Source: a virus | IMG/VR virus record: IMGVR_UViG_3300031857_000565 | Location: 1-37,677 of that record | Direction: 5' to 3' (one strand) | Length of the DNA stretch: 37,677 bases | Part shown: piece by piece, positions 9,736 to 16,769 of the stretch | Layout of the letters: the number at the start of each line of letters is the position of its first letter | Position numbering within the stretch: position 1 is the stretch's first letter | The notes under the pieces: model-generated | What the model saw: only the letters and a program-made list of their open reading frames with translations | The model's database searches: none | What the model was told of the DNA's origin: nothing | Translations under genes and position numbers: made by a program

Positions 9736-9918
9736 TGCTACTCGAACAATGTCGTAGCCGAAACTACGCATTAGGAACACGGGTAGATGTTCACCACTCT
9801 TTAAAGACGCTTTCGCGCGTAGGAACTTCCGAAGTGCGCTCCGTGCAGCGTCGTAGGTCTTGAACGACACCTTCAAAGACTTTGGCAGACTGCCCTTCAC
9901 GTTTTTGAGCTTGTACAT
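9733..9918 (-). CDS. Small basic protein of unknown function (61 aa)
   Basis: The last gene of the leftward operon. The start at 9918 follows AGAAGAAAGGAAGC, a strong ribosome site, and is chosen over an upstream in-frame ATG without one. The protein is basic (many K and R), with a helical segment around SFKTYDAARSALRKFL. It overlaps the end of the DUF3310-like gene by 128 nt in another frame. I do not recognise a family; a DNA- or RNA-binding role would fit the charge but is not shown. Confidence 0.6.
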   Translation of the reverse strand: MYKLKNVKGSLPKSLKVSFKTYDAARSALRKFLRAKASLKSGEHLPVFLMRSFGYDIVRVA

Positions 9919-10141
9919 TTTGCTTCCTTTCTTCTCGTGCAATGAGATATTGAACATTGTGTAGTGCCTTATACAGGTCTTCTAGTGGCTTACCTTTATC
10001 TTTCCAACGCATCAAATACTTGACTGCGCTAGCTTCCCAACCATTCATGTCGTATGCTTCCCAGACTTCCCACGGCTGAATCTTACGATCCTTGTAATGG
10101 GTTCCTCCGTATTGCACAGCTAACACATCTTCATACTTCAT
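9791..10141 (-). CDS. DUF3310 (SaV-like) family protein
   Basis: The N-terminal ~75 residues carry the DUF3310 pattern: QYGGTHYKDRKIQPWEVW, then ASAVKYLMRWKDKGKPLEDLYKALH, a conserved helical core found in many tailed phages next to nucleotide-metabolism or replication genes. Function of the family is unknown. The last ~40 residues (EGQSAKVFEGVVQD onward) are read from DNA that also encodes the 61-residue gene in another frame, so this tail is probably an overprinted extension. The start overlaps the stop of the upstream gene by 11 nt. Confidence 0.8.
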   Translation of the reverse strand: MKYEDVLAVQYGGTHYKDRKIQPWEVWEAYDMNGWEASAVKYLMRWKDKGKPLEDLYKALHNVQYLIAREERKQNVQAQKREGQSAKVFEGVVQDLRRCTERTSEVPTRESVFKEW

Positions 10142-10322
10142 TAGGTGGTTCCTTCTTTAGTAGTGCTGGAATTTTATTCTCCTTCTCTAGCCGTGCAATC
10201 TCTTTGGTTAGCAGAGAACACAGGCCCTCTTGTAGTAGCAGTTGCAGCATTCGCTCATCAATGTCTCGCAAGACAACATCTGCAGACCCATCATCATGTT
10301 CTTTAACACATTCTACAATCAT
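10131..10322 (-). CDS. Hypothetical acidic/helical protein (63 aa)
   Basis: The start at 10322 is preceded by GGAG 8 nt upstream and overlaps the stop of the upstream gene as ATGA. The protein begins MIVECVKEHDDGSADVVL, a small beta-hairpin type N-terminus, then a long helix (DERMLQLLLQEGLCSLLTKE) and a Lys/Glu-rich tail. Similar short proteins occur among T7-like early genes, but no function is known to me. Confidence 0.65.
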   Translation of the reverse strand: MIVECVKEHDDGSADVVLRDIDERMLQLLLQEGLCSLLTKEIARLEKENKIPALLKKEPPNEV

Positions 10323-10480
10323 CGTTGTTTCTCCACAAAGCTGTTGCACAATTGGTGAATTTTACCATCTTCAGTCTTGAATTTCAACACCACTTCAATC
10401 TTGTTGTCAAAATCATACAGACTGACTTGTAGATAGCGCCGCAGCGCCTCCATCATCCGATAACTCTCGTCGTTCGTCAT
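10319..10480 (-). CDS. Hypothetical small protein (53 aa)
   Basis: The start at 10480 follows GGAGTTACT. The reading frame begins inside the 3' end of the sigma factor gene (68 nt overlap, different frame) and its stop overlaps the next start (ATGA). Composition suggests a mixed helix plus beta-hairpin (MMEALRRYLQVSLYDF, then EVVLKFKTEDGKIHQL). No family recognised. Its tight coupling to the sigma gene could mean a related job, for example modulating the sigma factor, but that is speculation. Confidence 0.55.
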   Translation of the reverse strand: MTNDESYRMMEALRRYLQVSLYDFDNKIEVVLKFKTEDGKIHQLCNSFVEKQR

Positions 10481-10982
10481 AGTAACTCCGTATAGTTTTC
10501 TTAGCTTTCCACACAAGATTCTTTGCATGACTTGGGCTGCACCTCAACATCACAGCAATGTCATTATAACACATATTGTCCTCTAGTTTCAGAAGTAGGG
10601 CCTTCTTCTGTTTAGACGGCAGCGTGTTAATAATTGACATAATGTGCTGCACTGTTTGTCTTGTCTCGTATATTGATTCTGGCGTATCCACTGTGATGTT
10701 CTCAACTTCTGTTTTAAGGCTATTTAGGGGTCTTTTAGATGCTTTATTGATGGCTATGGTACACAACCATGTATAAAACTGACTATCGCCCCTAAACGTC
10801 CTTAAATACTTGAATGCAGCTACAAACGTATCCTGTGTCAACTCTTCTGCTAGTGCATTGTCGTTAACACGTTTACGTAGGAATCTGTAGATACGATCCC
10901 AATATTTTGAGGTTAGAAGAGAGTAAGCTTGCTCACTCCCTTCCAGCGCCTCTGATATTAGTATTGTGTCATCAGATTTCAC
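10413..10982 (-). CDS. ECF-type (extracytoplasmic-function family) RNA polymerase sigma factor
   Basis: Region 2 is clear: EQAYSLLTSKYWDRIYRFL, AEELTQDTFVAAFKYL and FYTWLCTIAINKASKR (core binding and -10 recognition helices). A ~30-residue linker follows, then region 4: NTLPSKQKKALLLKLEDNMC, YNDIAVMLRCSPSHAKNLVW and a basic helix, a helix-turn-helix that reads the -35. Lengths and order match two-domain group IV sigma factors (usually 160-200 aa). The proposed start is GTG at 10982, overlapping the RNR stop by 11 nt; an in-frame ATG at 11033 would add 17 residues lying over the RNR 3' end. Being near the promoter-distal end of an 18-kb early operon, it would be made late in the early phase and could direct host RNA polymerase to late genes. 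No anti-sigma factor is recognisable. Family call is strong; the regulatory role is inference. Confidence 0.85.
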   Translation of the reverse strand: MKSDDTILISEALEGSEQAYSLLTSKYWDRIYRFLRKRVNDNALAEELTQDTFVAAFKYLRTFRGDSQFYTWLCTIAINKASKRPLNSLKTEVENITVDTPESIYETRQTVQHIMSIINTLPSKQKKALLLKLEDNMCYNDIAVMLRCSPSHAKNLVWKAKKTIRSYYDERRELSDDGGAAALSTSQSV

Positions 10983-12870
10983 AGACACCAGCAACACACG
11001 CCAACTGCTGAGCGCCCTCAACGTTGTCGTCATACTCTACAAAAGATTCCCAGTCAATTGTAGCTGGCATAGCAGCCTTTAGCTTATCATAGGCAGCAGC
11101 ATCAATTTCCTCGTAAGGAGCTTGCTTGTAGCTGCCACCATCCCAAGGTAGGAAGCTGATGCCACTAATCTCATCAAAGTTCTTCCAGACCCACGCACCT
11201 ACTTCAGGCCAGTCTTGCTCTTTAACATACACAGTGACTGATGGCTTATGCTCACACCAGTGTCGCTGGTAGGTTAGCCACAGTTTCAGGTGAGTAAATG
11301 AGTCTAGTTCATCACGAGTAACGCAGCCTTCAGGAGCCTTCATGGGGAAGCTGAACACAGTGGTGTCGTGTGGCTTCATCACATCCGCTTCATTAGGAAT
11401 GCCTTGGTCTTTGAGGAACTGCGTGATAGGGTCTTTGTTATCATTGCGTACCCGTCGAATGTAATACTCACTATGACGAGCATGAATGCCAGAGGCACTA
11501 TCAACAAGCTGGCTAACAGTGCCGCTAGGCTTAACGCAAGTAATCGCAGCAGACTGCGGGATACCCAACTCATCAGCAAACTCCTTATTAGTAACAACCG
11601 ATAGCTCACGCAGACTATCTAGTCTTGATGACAGACCTTCGTCATTTACGTCGTTCAGCAGTGGGCAGTCTAGGATACCAGTGATGGATACACCTAGCAG
11701 ACGCTCTTCCTCAGTGTTCTTCTGCCACACCTTACGCAGGTATGGGAAGTCAGTTAGTGTGGACTGAAAGGTACCGAGAATAGTGGCGAGTCTAACCTTT
11801 CGCTGCAGATCATTAACATCATCATGTTTTCGTGCAACCACCTCTGTAAGATTACAGAACTGATATGGGCGTAGGATGATTTCTGAGCATGGATTAGTGC
11901 CAAACTCATGATTGCTGTCTCTCCGTCCTCGTTTAGCAACTGTAGATTTAGCTGCTTGGCGTGAGAAGATTCCTCGCTCTCCACTGTAACTTTGATACAG
12001 TGCCAGCCACTCAGACATAAACTCTCCAACAGTGGGTTTGTCATTATAGCATGCACTGTTGTTTGCCAGTGCTCGTTGTCCTTCTCGCTCCCACCACTGT
12101 CCTGCTTTTGCATGCCGCATCCGATCATCTGACAAATCACTGAGGCTAATCATCGCTGACCGACGTACCCCACCAACAACCACGACTTCGCCAATCTTGC
12201 ACATAATGTCATGGCATTCCAAGCTGGTAAGTTTACGTCCCGCCGCACCTTTAAACTTATTAGTAACAAATTCAAAGAGCGAAATGAGGGGTTGAGGGCC
12301 GCTAGCTCGACCACCAAATGTCTTAAGGCGTGCCCCTGCCGCACGGACTTTAGAGGTATCCCATTTTGGAATTTCCCCGGAATACAGTAGGGCGACGAGT
12401 TGGCGCAGTGCTTTGGCCCAACCTGCTTTACTATCAGACACCACGATAGTAGTGTCGCTATTAAACATCTTACTAGGTACTTCAGGTAGTTTGTTAACAT
12501 ACTTGCTCTCTACAGAGAAGCCAACACCAGTGCCACACAGCAGGATGTACATAGCTTCATCAAAGGATTTAACATCGTCTACAGGCAGATAGCTGCAGTT
12601 GTAACCTGCAGTGTTGTCGCGGTCTAGAGCCTCTCCTGCAGTCATCATAGCCCTCATAGAAGGCATGACTTCACAGTTTAGAATGGCAGAGTGTAGCTCA
12701 TCCCGTAGAGATGGGGGCATGGTGTAGCTGTGCTTCTTCTGCAGTTGTTTCTGCATGAAGTTCATGTAGCGGTCTACAGTCTCAGGCCAATGTTCTCGAC
12801 GATGCTTGTCGTCTAGAAAGCGAGAGTAGCGACTCTTTGCAATGAATGTTTCGTATGTTCCAAGTGTCAT
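10972..12870 (-). CDS. nrdJ: Adenosylcobalamin-dependent (class II) ribonucleoside-triphosphate reductase
   Basis: This 632-residue enzyme converts ribonucleotides to deoxyribonucleotides with a radical made from coenzyme B12. Diagnostic segments are CGTGVGFSVESKYVNKLP early, NPCSEIILRPYQFCNL (active-site Cys and Glu, near residue 330), CVKPSGTVSQLVDSASGIHA (substrate loop) and a C-terminal CVAGVC redox pair that reloads the active site. Length and features match the monomeric RTPR form (Lactobacillus leichmannii type) rather than the longer NrdJ. The ATG overlaps the previous stop (ATGA). It sits with thyX and mazG in the nucleotide block. No oxygen-dependent class I subunits are present, so the phage depends on B12 from the host or environment. 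Confidence 0.95.
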   Translation of the reverse strand: MTLGTYETFIAKSRYSRFLDDKHRREHWPETVDRYMNFMQKQLQKKHSYTMPPSLRDELHSAILNCEVMPSMRAMMTAGEALDRDNTAGYNCSYLPVDDVKSFDEAMYILLCGTGVGFSVESKYVNKLPEVPSKMFNSDTTIVVSDSKAGWAKALRQLVALLYSGEIPKWDTSKVRAAGARLKTFGGRASGPQPLISLFEFVTNKFKGAAGRKLTSLECHDIMCKIGEVVVVGGVRRSAMISLSDLSDDRMRHAKAGQWWEREGQRALANNSACYNDKPTVGEFMSEWLALYQSYSGERGIFSRQAAKSTVAKRGRRDSNHEFGTNPCSEIILRPYQFCNLTEVVARKHDDVNDLQRKVRLATILGTFQSTLTDFPYLRKVWQKNTEEERLLGVSITGILDCPLLNDVNDEGLSSRLDSLRELSVVTNKEFADELGIPQSAAITCVKPSGTVSQLVDSASGIHARHSEYYIRRVRNDNKDPITQFLKDQGIPNEADVMKPHDTTVFSFPMKAPEGCVTRDELDSFTHLKLWLTYQRHWCEHKPSVTVYVKEQDWPEVGAWVWKNFDEISGISFLPWDGGSYKQAPYEEIDAAAYDKLKAAMPATIDWESFVEYDDNVEGAQQLACVAGVCEI

Positions 12871-13001
12871 TCTTCTAGTTCCTCTGGATTATAAAATGCA
12901 AGTTCAATGATGCCTAAGTAAATAGATACGTAAACACCCGGTGCAGGGTTCACATCAAACCCTAACGCTAGTCCTGCCATAAGTCTAATAGCCATTACCA
13001 T
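12867..13001 (-). CDS. Small hydrophobic protein (44 aa), probable membrane protein
   Basis: The start at 13001 follows AAAGG at a normal distance; another in-frame ATG at 12995 is possible. A longer frame reaching upstream would overprint the neighbouring gene. The protein has two apolar stretches (AIRLMAGLALGF and VYVSIYLGIIELAFY) and an acidic end (NPEELEE). It is coupled to the RNR gene (ATGA). Function unknown. Confidence 0.5.
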   Translation of the reverse strand: MVMAIRLMAGLALGFDVNPAPGVYVSIYLGIIELAFYNPEELEE

Positions 13002-13173
13002 TTGCAGTACCTTTATAAATTTCAGATGTTGCAATGGCAAACAGTATGTCTTTTGTTTCCTGAGACAACATCTCGTAAAACATTCCTCGGTACTTTCCGC
13101 TGCTAACGATGTAGTCAAAATCTTTGACAACGTGATGTACCCAGAACTCTTCGGATTGTGTGTTATCGGTCAT
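12985..13173 (-). CDS. Hypothetical protein (62 aa)
   Basis: The start at 13173 has GGAGG 8 nt upstream, so the upstream in-frame ATG is rejected. The product is a mostly helical soluble protein beginning MTDNTQSEEFWVHHV, with central YIVSSGKYRGMFYEML. No family recognised. It overlaps the mazG stop by 11 nt and the next gene's start by 17 nt. Confidence 0.65.
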   Translation of the reverse strand: MTDNTQSEEFWVHHVVKDFDYIVSSGKYRGMFYEMLSQETKDILFAIATSEIYKGTANGNGY

Positions 13174-13477
13174 CTCCACTACCTCCAATGGTGCCGCGAG
13201 ATTGACGGCTACGTAGTTTATTAATATTACCAACAGCAATGTCTAGCATGTCTATACTGTAGTGGTTAGCTAACACAGCAACAAACCACAGCACATCACC
13301 TAGCTCTTTTTTTAACGACTCTCGGTTTACTACTCCCTCGCTGTCCCTTACTGCTTTTGCTACTAGGCTTGCTACTTCCCCCGCTTCCCCTGCTAGCCCG
13401 AGGCTTAGGTACTCGCGGTTCTGTGCTGAGGGCAGTGCGAATCTTGCTGCTAGTTCTTGATACTCTCGTAGATTCAT
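13163..13477 (-). CDS. mazG: MazG-like nucleotide pyrophosphohydrolase
   Basis: This 104-residue protein has the all-alpha NTP-PPase signature: SLGLAGEAGEVASLV (E31, E34) and LKKELGDVLWFVAVLA (E58, D61), the four acidic residues that bind magnesium. Such enzymes hydrolyse (d)NTPs to monophosphates; in phages they are thought to supply dNMPs, remove dUTP or alter ppGpp. The start at 13477 follows AAAGGAAG; the frame continues upstream without a better site. Its first 182 nt also encode the C-terminal tail of the HNH protein in another frame. Confidence 0.88.
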   Translation of the reverse strand: MNLREYQELAARFALPSAQNREYLSLGLAGEAGEVASLVAKAVRDSEGVVNRESLKKELGDVLWFVAVLANHYSIDMLDIAVGNINKLRSRQSRGTIGGSGDDR

Positions 13478-13832
13478 TTTCTTCCTTTGTCTTAGCTTTG
13501 TGGCACTTGGTACATAACACTTGCAGATTATCCTGCTCACAGAATAGTCGATCAATGTACAAGTCCCAAGAAACAAAACCAGTAGCGGGGTCAACTACTG
13601 GTTGTATGTGGTCTACTTGCACATCTTTCGATACATGTTCTTCTTGACACATGCTGCACATATAGTGCATTGCAAGTTTACCCGTCTTCTTGTTTGTCTT
13701 CCTACCTAACTCTGCTTTCTTTAGTGCTTTCCATTTAGGAGGCCACCGCCTCATACCACCTCTCAGCGTACTAGTAATGAAGCTGCGGTAGCGCCCCTCT
13801 GTCCACTCCCCGTCGTTCCTCACTCCACCCAC
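13296..13832 (-). CDS. HNH endonuclease with basic C-terminal tail
   Basis: The core is residues ~57-115: MCSMCQ (C59, C62), VDHIQPVVDP (D74, H75), DNLQVLC (N102) and CTKCHKAKT (C107, C110, H111), a zinc-stabilised HNH nuclease. The N-terminal GEWTEGRYRSFITSTLRGG segment is typical of T7-like phage HNH proteins found between early genes. Residues ~121-178 are a Ser/Arg/Lys-rich tail read from DNA that also encodes MazG. The start used is GTG at 13832, with no strong ribosome site; a second GTG at 13823 is possible. It may be a free-standing homing nuclease or have a host-DNA or packaging role. Confidence 0.85.
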   Translation of the reverse strand: MGGVRNDGEWTEGRYRSFITSTLRGGMRRWPPKWKALKKAELGRKTNKKTGKLAMHYMCSMCQEEHVSKDVQVDHIQPVVDPATGFVSWDLYIDRLFCEQDNLQVLCTKCHKAKTKEENESTRVSRTSSKIRTALSTEPRVPKPRASRGSGGSSKPSSKSSKGQRGSSKPRVVKKRAR

Positions 13833-14053
13833 GGGATCACTTTAGTCCAAGCAGCAAAGTGGTGGACATTGCCACTCTTGTCCATACAACGGCTATACAT
13901 TCCGTCAATGCCAAGAAATTTATAAACGTCTGTGTACTTAAACTCTGAACTAGCGGGAGGAACTTGTACCACATCATTTGCAAGTTTGAAATGCGTTCCA
14001 CGATCCAAGTCATACAGTGCCTTCATGTCGTTAATATCTACTTCACTAATCAT
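13820..14053 (-). CDS. Hypothetical protein (77 aa)
   Basis: The start overlaps the preceding stop (ATGA) and is served by GGAGG 7 nt upstream. The protein is mixed alpha/beta: MISEVDINDMKALYDLDRG, then YKFLGIDGMYSRCMDKSG and AAWTKVIPWVE, suggesting a small beta-barrel or SH3-like fold. No family recognised; it lies between thyX and the HNH gene. Confidence 0.65.
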   Translation of the reverse strand: MISEVDINDMKALYDLDRGTHFKLANDVVQVPPASSEFKYTDVYKFLGIDGMYSRCMDKSGNVHHFAAWTKVIPWVE

Positions 14054-14196
14054 TTAAGCGCCTCCATGTACAAGCCTACGTTGCCTAGTGCATAGCCTAC
14101 GAAAGCAATGCCTAGACCAATCTTACTAGTAAGCAGCAGATTAATTGCTACTACTAAATATACTACACCAATCAGTGCAATTAACCACGCTGCCAT
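14050..14196 (-). CDS. Small two-helix membrane protein (48 aa)
   Basis: ATG at 14196 follows GGAGTAATT, and the stop overlaps the next start (ATGA). The product begins MAAWLIALIGVVYLVVAINL and continues through LLTSK to GLGIAFVGYALGNVGLYM, that is, two hydrophobic helices joined by a short loop. The loop codons contain an exact TTACTAGTAA palindrome. Such small membrane proteins are common in phage early regions; function unknown. Confidence 0.65.
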   Translation of the reverse strand: MAAWLIALIGVVYLVVAINLLLTSKIGLGIAFVGYALGNVGLYMEALK

Positions 14197-14198
14197 AA

Positions 14199-14405
14199 TT
14201 ACTCCTCGTAAGGTACGTACAATGTGTTGACTGTCTCAAAGCTGCCATCTGCAAACTTCTTAACAATTTCACTAGTGCGTACCATGTCTCGTCCCCATAC
14301 GTAATGGTTTAGTGTGCGTACATGTGCCACTTCGTATCCGGGAAACATTGTTGTATCAAAAGTAGGTTCACCAACAAACTGAACTCTAGGCTTTACTTTG
14401 TCCAT
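14199..14405 (-). CDS. Hypothetical protein (68 aa)
   Basis: The start at 14405 has GGAGG 5 nt upstream, and the frame overlaps the end of thyX by 13 nt. The product looks like a small all-beta domain (PRVQFVGEPTFD, VAHVRTLNHYVWGRD, FETVNTLYVPYEE). No family recognised. Confidence 0.65.
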   Translation of the reverse strand: MDKVKPRVQFVGEPTFDTTMFPGYEVAHVRTLNHYVWGRDMVRTSEIVKKFADGSFETVNTLYVPYEE

Positions 14406-15037
14406 AGTTCCTCCAAGAATGGGTAGTATTGTACCAGAATATCTTTACATTGTAAAGCCACTTGTCGGTGCTCTTTCTGAGTTGCCGCATCAGTACGTAG
14501 GTCAACGTAATGAATCCAGCTACGCAGCGTACCATTCATGTACATCTTAGACACAGTCATTCCTTCAGGAAGTATTTTACGAGCAACCTCCTTGGCAATA
14601 CCTTTATCTAACGCACTTTCATAAATAAATTCTACTTCATTTAAAAGTTTACTTTGGACACCCTGCCACCAATAGGCTAGGCGGCGGTCTTCATCGTCTG
14701 AGATATTAATATCAATGCTGTTTTGTCTATTAACAAAGTCTTGCTTACGCACCTCATTCATTTCAAAATCAGAGGCTTTTGCGTAACGCTGACTAAACTC
14801 TTGGAAGCTGAAGCTACGATGACGCAGTATTTGCCTAGCAATGTCTCGCGTTGTCGTAATTTCCATACACACGTTAACCATCTCAAAAGGACTCCAGTGT
14901 TTGTTACGCACCAGATATTTGAGAAGCTTATTGTTGGTATCTTCCTTCTTCTGACCGCTAGGATTTGAAACCCGTGCCATGTAAGCTATCAGAGATTCCC
15001 CGTTCGGTGTCGTCCACACTAAGTTGACTAAGCTCAT
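14393..15037 (-). CDS. thyX: Flavin-dependent thymidylate synthase ThyX
   Basis: This 214-residue enzyme methylates dUMP to dTMP using FAD, NAD(P)H and methylene-tetrahydrofolate. The ThyX signature RHRSFSFQEFSQRYA (residues ~72-86; RHRxxSxxxxSxR) binds FAD and dUMP. The N-terminal ARVSNPS and the segment KHWSPFEMVNVCMEI are also typical, as is LPEGMTVSKMYMNGTLRSW near residue 160. Length is normal for the family (200-250). GGAG lies 10 nt upstream of the ATG. With the RNR and MazG it forms a dNTP-supply block, and it does not need a separate DHFR to regenerate tetrahydrofolate. Confidence 0.95.
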   Translation of the reverse strand: MSLVNLVWTTPNGESLIAYMARVSNPSGQKKEDTNNKLLKYLVRNKHWSPFEMVNVCMEITTTRDIARQILRHRSFSFQEFSQRYAKASDFEMNEVRKQDFVNRQNSIDINISDDEDRRLAYWWQGVQSKLLNEVEFIYESALDKGIAKEVARKILPEGMTVSKMYMNGTLRSWIHYVDLRTDAATQKEHRQVALQCKDILVQYYPFLEELWTK

Positions 15038-15071
15038 ATTCTTTTAGCTCCGTTTCCCAATCACGCTCCAT
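14958..15071 (-). CDS. Possible short acidic protein (37 aa) overlapping thyX start
   Basis: An ATG at 15071, just downstream of the previous gene's stop, opens MERDWETELKEYELSQL, a plausible charged helix, and ends inside thyX in another frame. The ribosome site is weak (GCGAG close to the ATG). The frame also extends upstream to 15200 with an ATG at 15170. It could simply be leader sequence for thyX. Confidence 0.25.
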   Translation of the reverse strand: MERDWETELKEYELSQLSVDDTERGISDSLHGTGFKS

Positions 15072-15078
15072 CTCGCTA

Positions 15079-15330
15079 TTAATAATCTCTTTCTTCCGAC
15101 TCTTCCCAACCCTCTCCTGTTCCAAAGTCGAGCGGCTGAGTTTTAGTCTGGTATTCTTCAAGGTTGTCATCTTCTTCAAAAAAGTGGTGATAGTTAGCAA
15201 CTAGAACATCTGGTAGTAAAGTAATAATGTCTTCAACTGACAATCGCAAAGCTATCACTAGCTCCACAGGATCGTCAAAGTTTTCTTCAACAAACTCTTT
15301 TACCAGACGTAATTTATCGTTGTAGTTCAT
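15079..15330 (-). CDS. Hypothetical acidic protein (83 aa)
   Basis: It starts 17 nt inside the end of the phosphoesterase gene. The first half is helical (KLRLVKEFVEENFDDPVELV), the second half strongly acidic (EEDDNLEEYQ, EGWEESEERDY). The ribosome site (GGCGA) is weak, consistent with coupling to the upstream gene. No family recognised; an acidic tail of this sort is sometimes seen in DNA-mimic or partner-binding phage proteins, but nothing specific supports that here. Confidence 0.6.
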   Translation of the reverse strand: MNYNDKLRLVKEFVEENFDDPVELVIALRLSVEDIITLLPDVLVANYHHFFEEDDNLEEYQTKTQPLDFGTGEGWEESEERDY

Positions 15331-16087
15331 TGTATCGCCGTTCTAGGTACTCAATTGAAAGGAACATCTCATCAAAGTGCCCATCGTTAACTTCATTGAG
15401 AACTACTAGACCGCGCCAATGTTTATTGGATAGCTGATCCATGTAGCTTTCATCGTGCAGATAGTAGCTCCCTGCAATGATGGAGCAGATAGGTTGACCA
15501 TCTGCCCTTTTGCCGTAGGCTACTTGCTTTCCTTGCTGATGGCCAGCAATGCAAGACATATGGAGCTTACTAATAATAGCGGCAGCAGTACCAGCGGGCC
15601 TGCCCATAGCTCCAACAGGCCAATAATGGTTGAAACCAACACCATTGATAAAAACAGGGTGAAGGAATGCATGTACTTCCCAATCTCGTTCATATCCTAA
15701 GTCCTTTGTAGAGATTAACCCTTCTAACGTAGGGTTGTTGTTAATTGCTCTGTCAATGCGGTTCTCGTGGTTGCCTAGCAGCATAACCATGCGGGGCTTA
15801 TACAGCTTTTCCTTGTTACGCTTCTGTCGTTGTTGGAACTCACGCAGAGGACTGAGAAGCTTTTGCATTGCTTCTTTAGCTACTTCTACGTCTTTCTTGT
15901 AGCGCAGTCCTTCAAAGTATTTGCTTCCTTTAATATCGTGAGTAGACAGGCTAGGCATATCAGCGAAATCACCGATGTTAACCACAACATCAGGACGATA
16001 ATCAACAATAGCTTTACCTGCCCAAGTAAGATGGTCAGTAGGTACGCCCTCTTTAATCTGACAATCCGGGATTACTAGTATCTTCAT
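15314..16087 (-). CDS. Calcineurin-like metallophosphoesterase
   Basis: This 257-residue protein carries the metallophosphatase motifs in order: VIPDCQ (D8, with Gln10 where His is usual), NIGDFADMP (G39-D40, D43), LLGNHENR (N106-H107-E108), and AGHQQGKQ (G-H183). Such enzymes hydrolyse phosphomono- or diesters with two metal ions. In the replication block, a role in DNA or nucleotide phosphate processing (nuclease or phosphatase, like SbcD or lambda PP relatives) is likely, substrate unknown. The start overlaps the upstream gene by 35 nt. Confidence 0.88.
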   Translation of the reverse strand: MKILVIPDCQIKEGVPTDHLTWAGKAIVDYRPDVVVNIGDFADMPSLSTHDIKGSKYFEGLRYKKDVEVAKEAMQKLLSPLREFQQRQKRNKEKLYKPRMVMLLGNHENRIDRAINNNPTLEGLISTKDLGYERDWEVHAFLHPVFINGVGFNHYWPVGAMGRPAGTAAAIISKLHMSCIAGHQQGKQVAYGKRADGQPICSIIAGSYYLHDESYMDQLSNKHWRGLVVLNEVNDGHFDEMFLSIEYLERRYNELQR

Positions 16088-16346
16088 CGTCTTCTTTCAC
16101 TAAAAAGTTATACAGTTGAGCGTCTTTCTGAGCAATCATTTTATCAACAGCATCAGCTACTCCGACATAACCAGTGGAATCTAGGAACCGAGCGAACTCA
16201 CTGAGAACGTTTACCCAACGAGTGTCTTCTGAGAAGTGCACACGATGATCTACACGCTTGTAGTGAGGGAACTCTACGTCGTCAAAGCTGCACTGATCAA
16301 CCTCGTCTGAGCTAGTGTAAGAAAATTCAAATTGTTTAATTGCCAT
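16053..16346 (-). CDS. Hypothetical protein (97 aa)
   Basis: Three consecutive ATGs occur (GGAGATGATGATGGC); the third, at 16346, has the best spacing from GGAG. The protein is acidic, with YKRVDHRVHFSEDTRWVNVL and LSEFARFLDSTGYVGVADAV. No family recognised. It overlaps both neighbours. Confidence 0.65.
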   Translation of the reverse strand: MAIKQFEFSYTSSDEVDQCSFDDVEFPHYKRVDHRVHFSEDTRWVNVLSEFARFLDSTGYVGVADAVDKMIAQKDAQLYNFLVKEDDEDTSNPGLSD

Positions 16347-16548
16347 CATCATCTCCTAGTACAAGAAAAACTTGTTTAATTTTATACCCTACGTGCACGT
16401 TGCACAAACTATCTTTACCAATGTAGTAGTCAACAGCAGATTGAGCACTTGCTTTTGAAGCATATAGTTTTGGTGTCTGCGTGTTTTGTGCACACATATA
16501 CATGCCACCAGTATCCTCAATTATAAACGCTTCTTTAAGAACTTTCAT
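16336..16548 (-). CDS. Hypothetical protein (70 aa)
   Basis: A small alpha/beta protein (MKVLKEAFIIEDTGGMYM, then KASAQSAVDYYIGKDSLC and YKIKQVFLVLG) whose start shares a base with the previous stop. The strand-helix-strand order could fit a small wing-type or RRM-like fold, but nothing specific supports a function. Confidence 0.65.
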   Translation of the reverse strand: MKVLKEAFIIEDTGGMYMCAQNTQTPKLYASKASAQSAVDYYIGKDSLCNVHVGYKIKQVFLVLGDDDGN

Positions 16549-16769
16549 TAGTCTGCACTGCTGTAGTCAAAAAACTTAGGCTGATTGTTAGTGCTGTAAA
16601 AATCTGACACAACTTTTATGCAGTGGATCAGGTGATTAACAGCAGCTTGGTCTTTCTCTGGATCATCAGTGAACCACATTGGAATGCGACTACCATTCTC
16701 CAGAATATTTACCATCTCACGCAGTTCTTGTGCAACTGCTTCGTCAGCAAATTTTAAATCAACTAACAT
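16548..16769 (-). CDS. Hypothetical protein (73 aa)
   Basis: A soluble, helical, acidic protein (KFADEAVAQELREMVNILEN, then NHLIHCIKVVSDFYSTN). It overlaps the nuclease gene by 11 nt and abuts the next gene with a 1-nt overlap. No family recognised. Confidence 0.65.
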   Translation of the reverse strand: MLVDLKFADEAVAQELREMVNILENGSRIPMWFTDDPEKDQAAVNHLIHCIKVVSDFYSTNNQPKFFDYSSAD

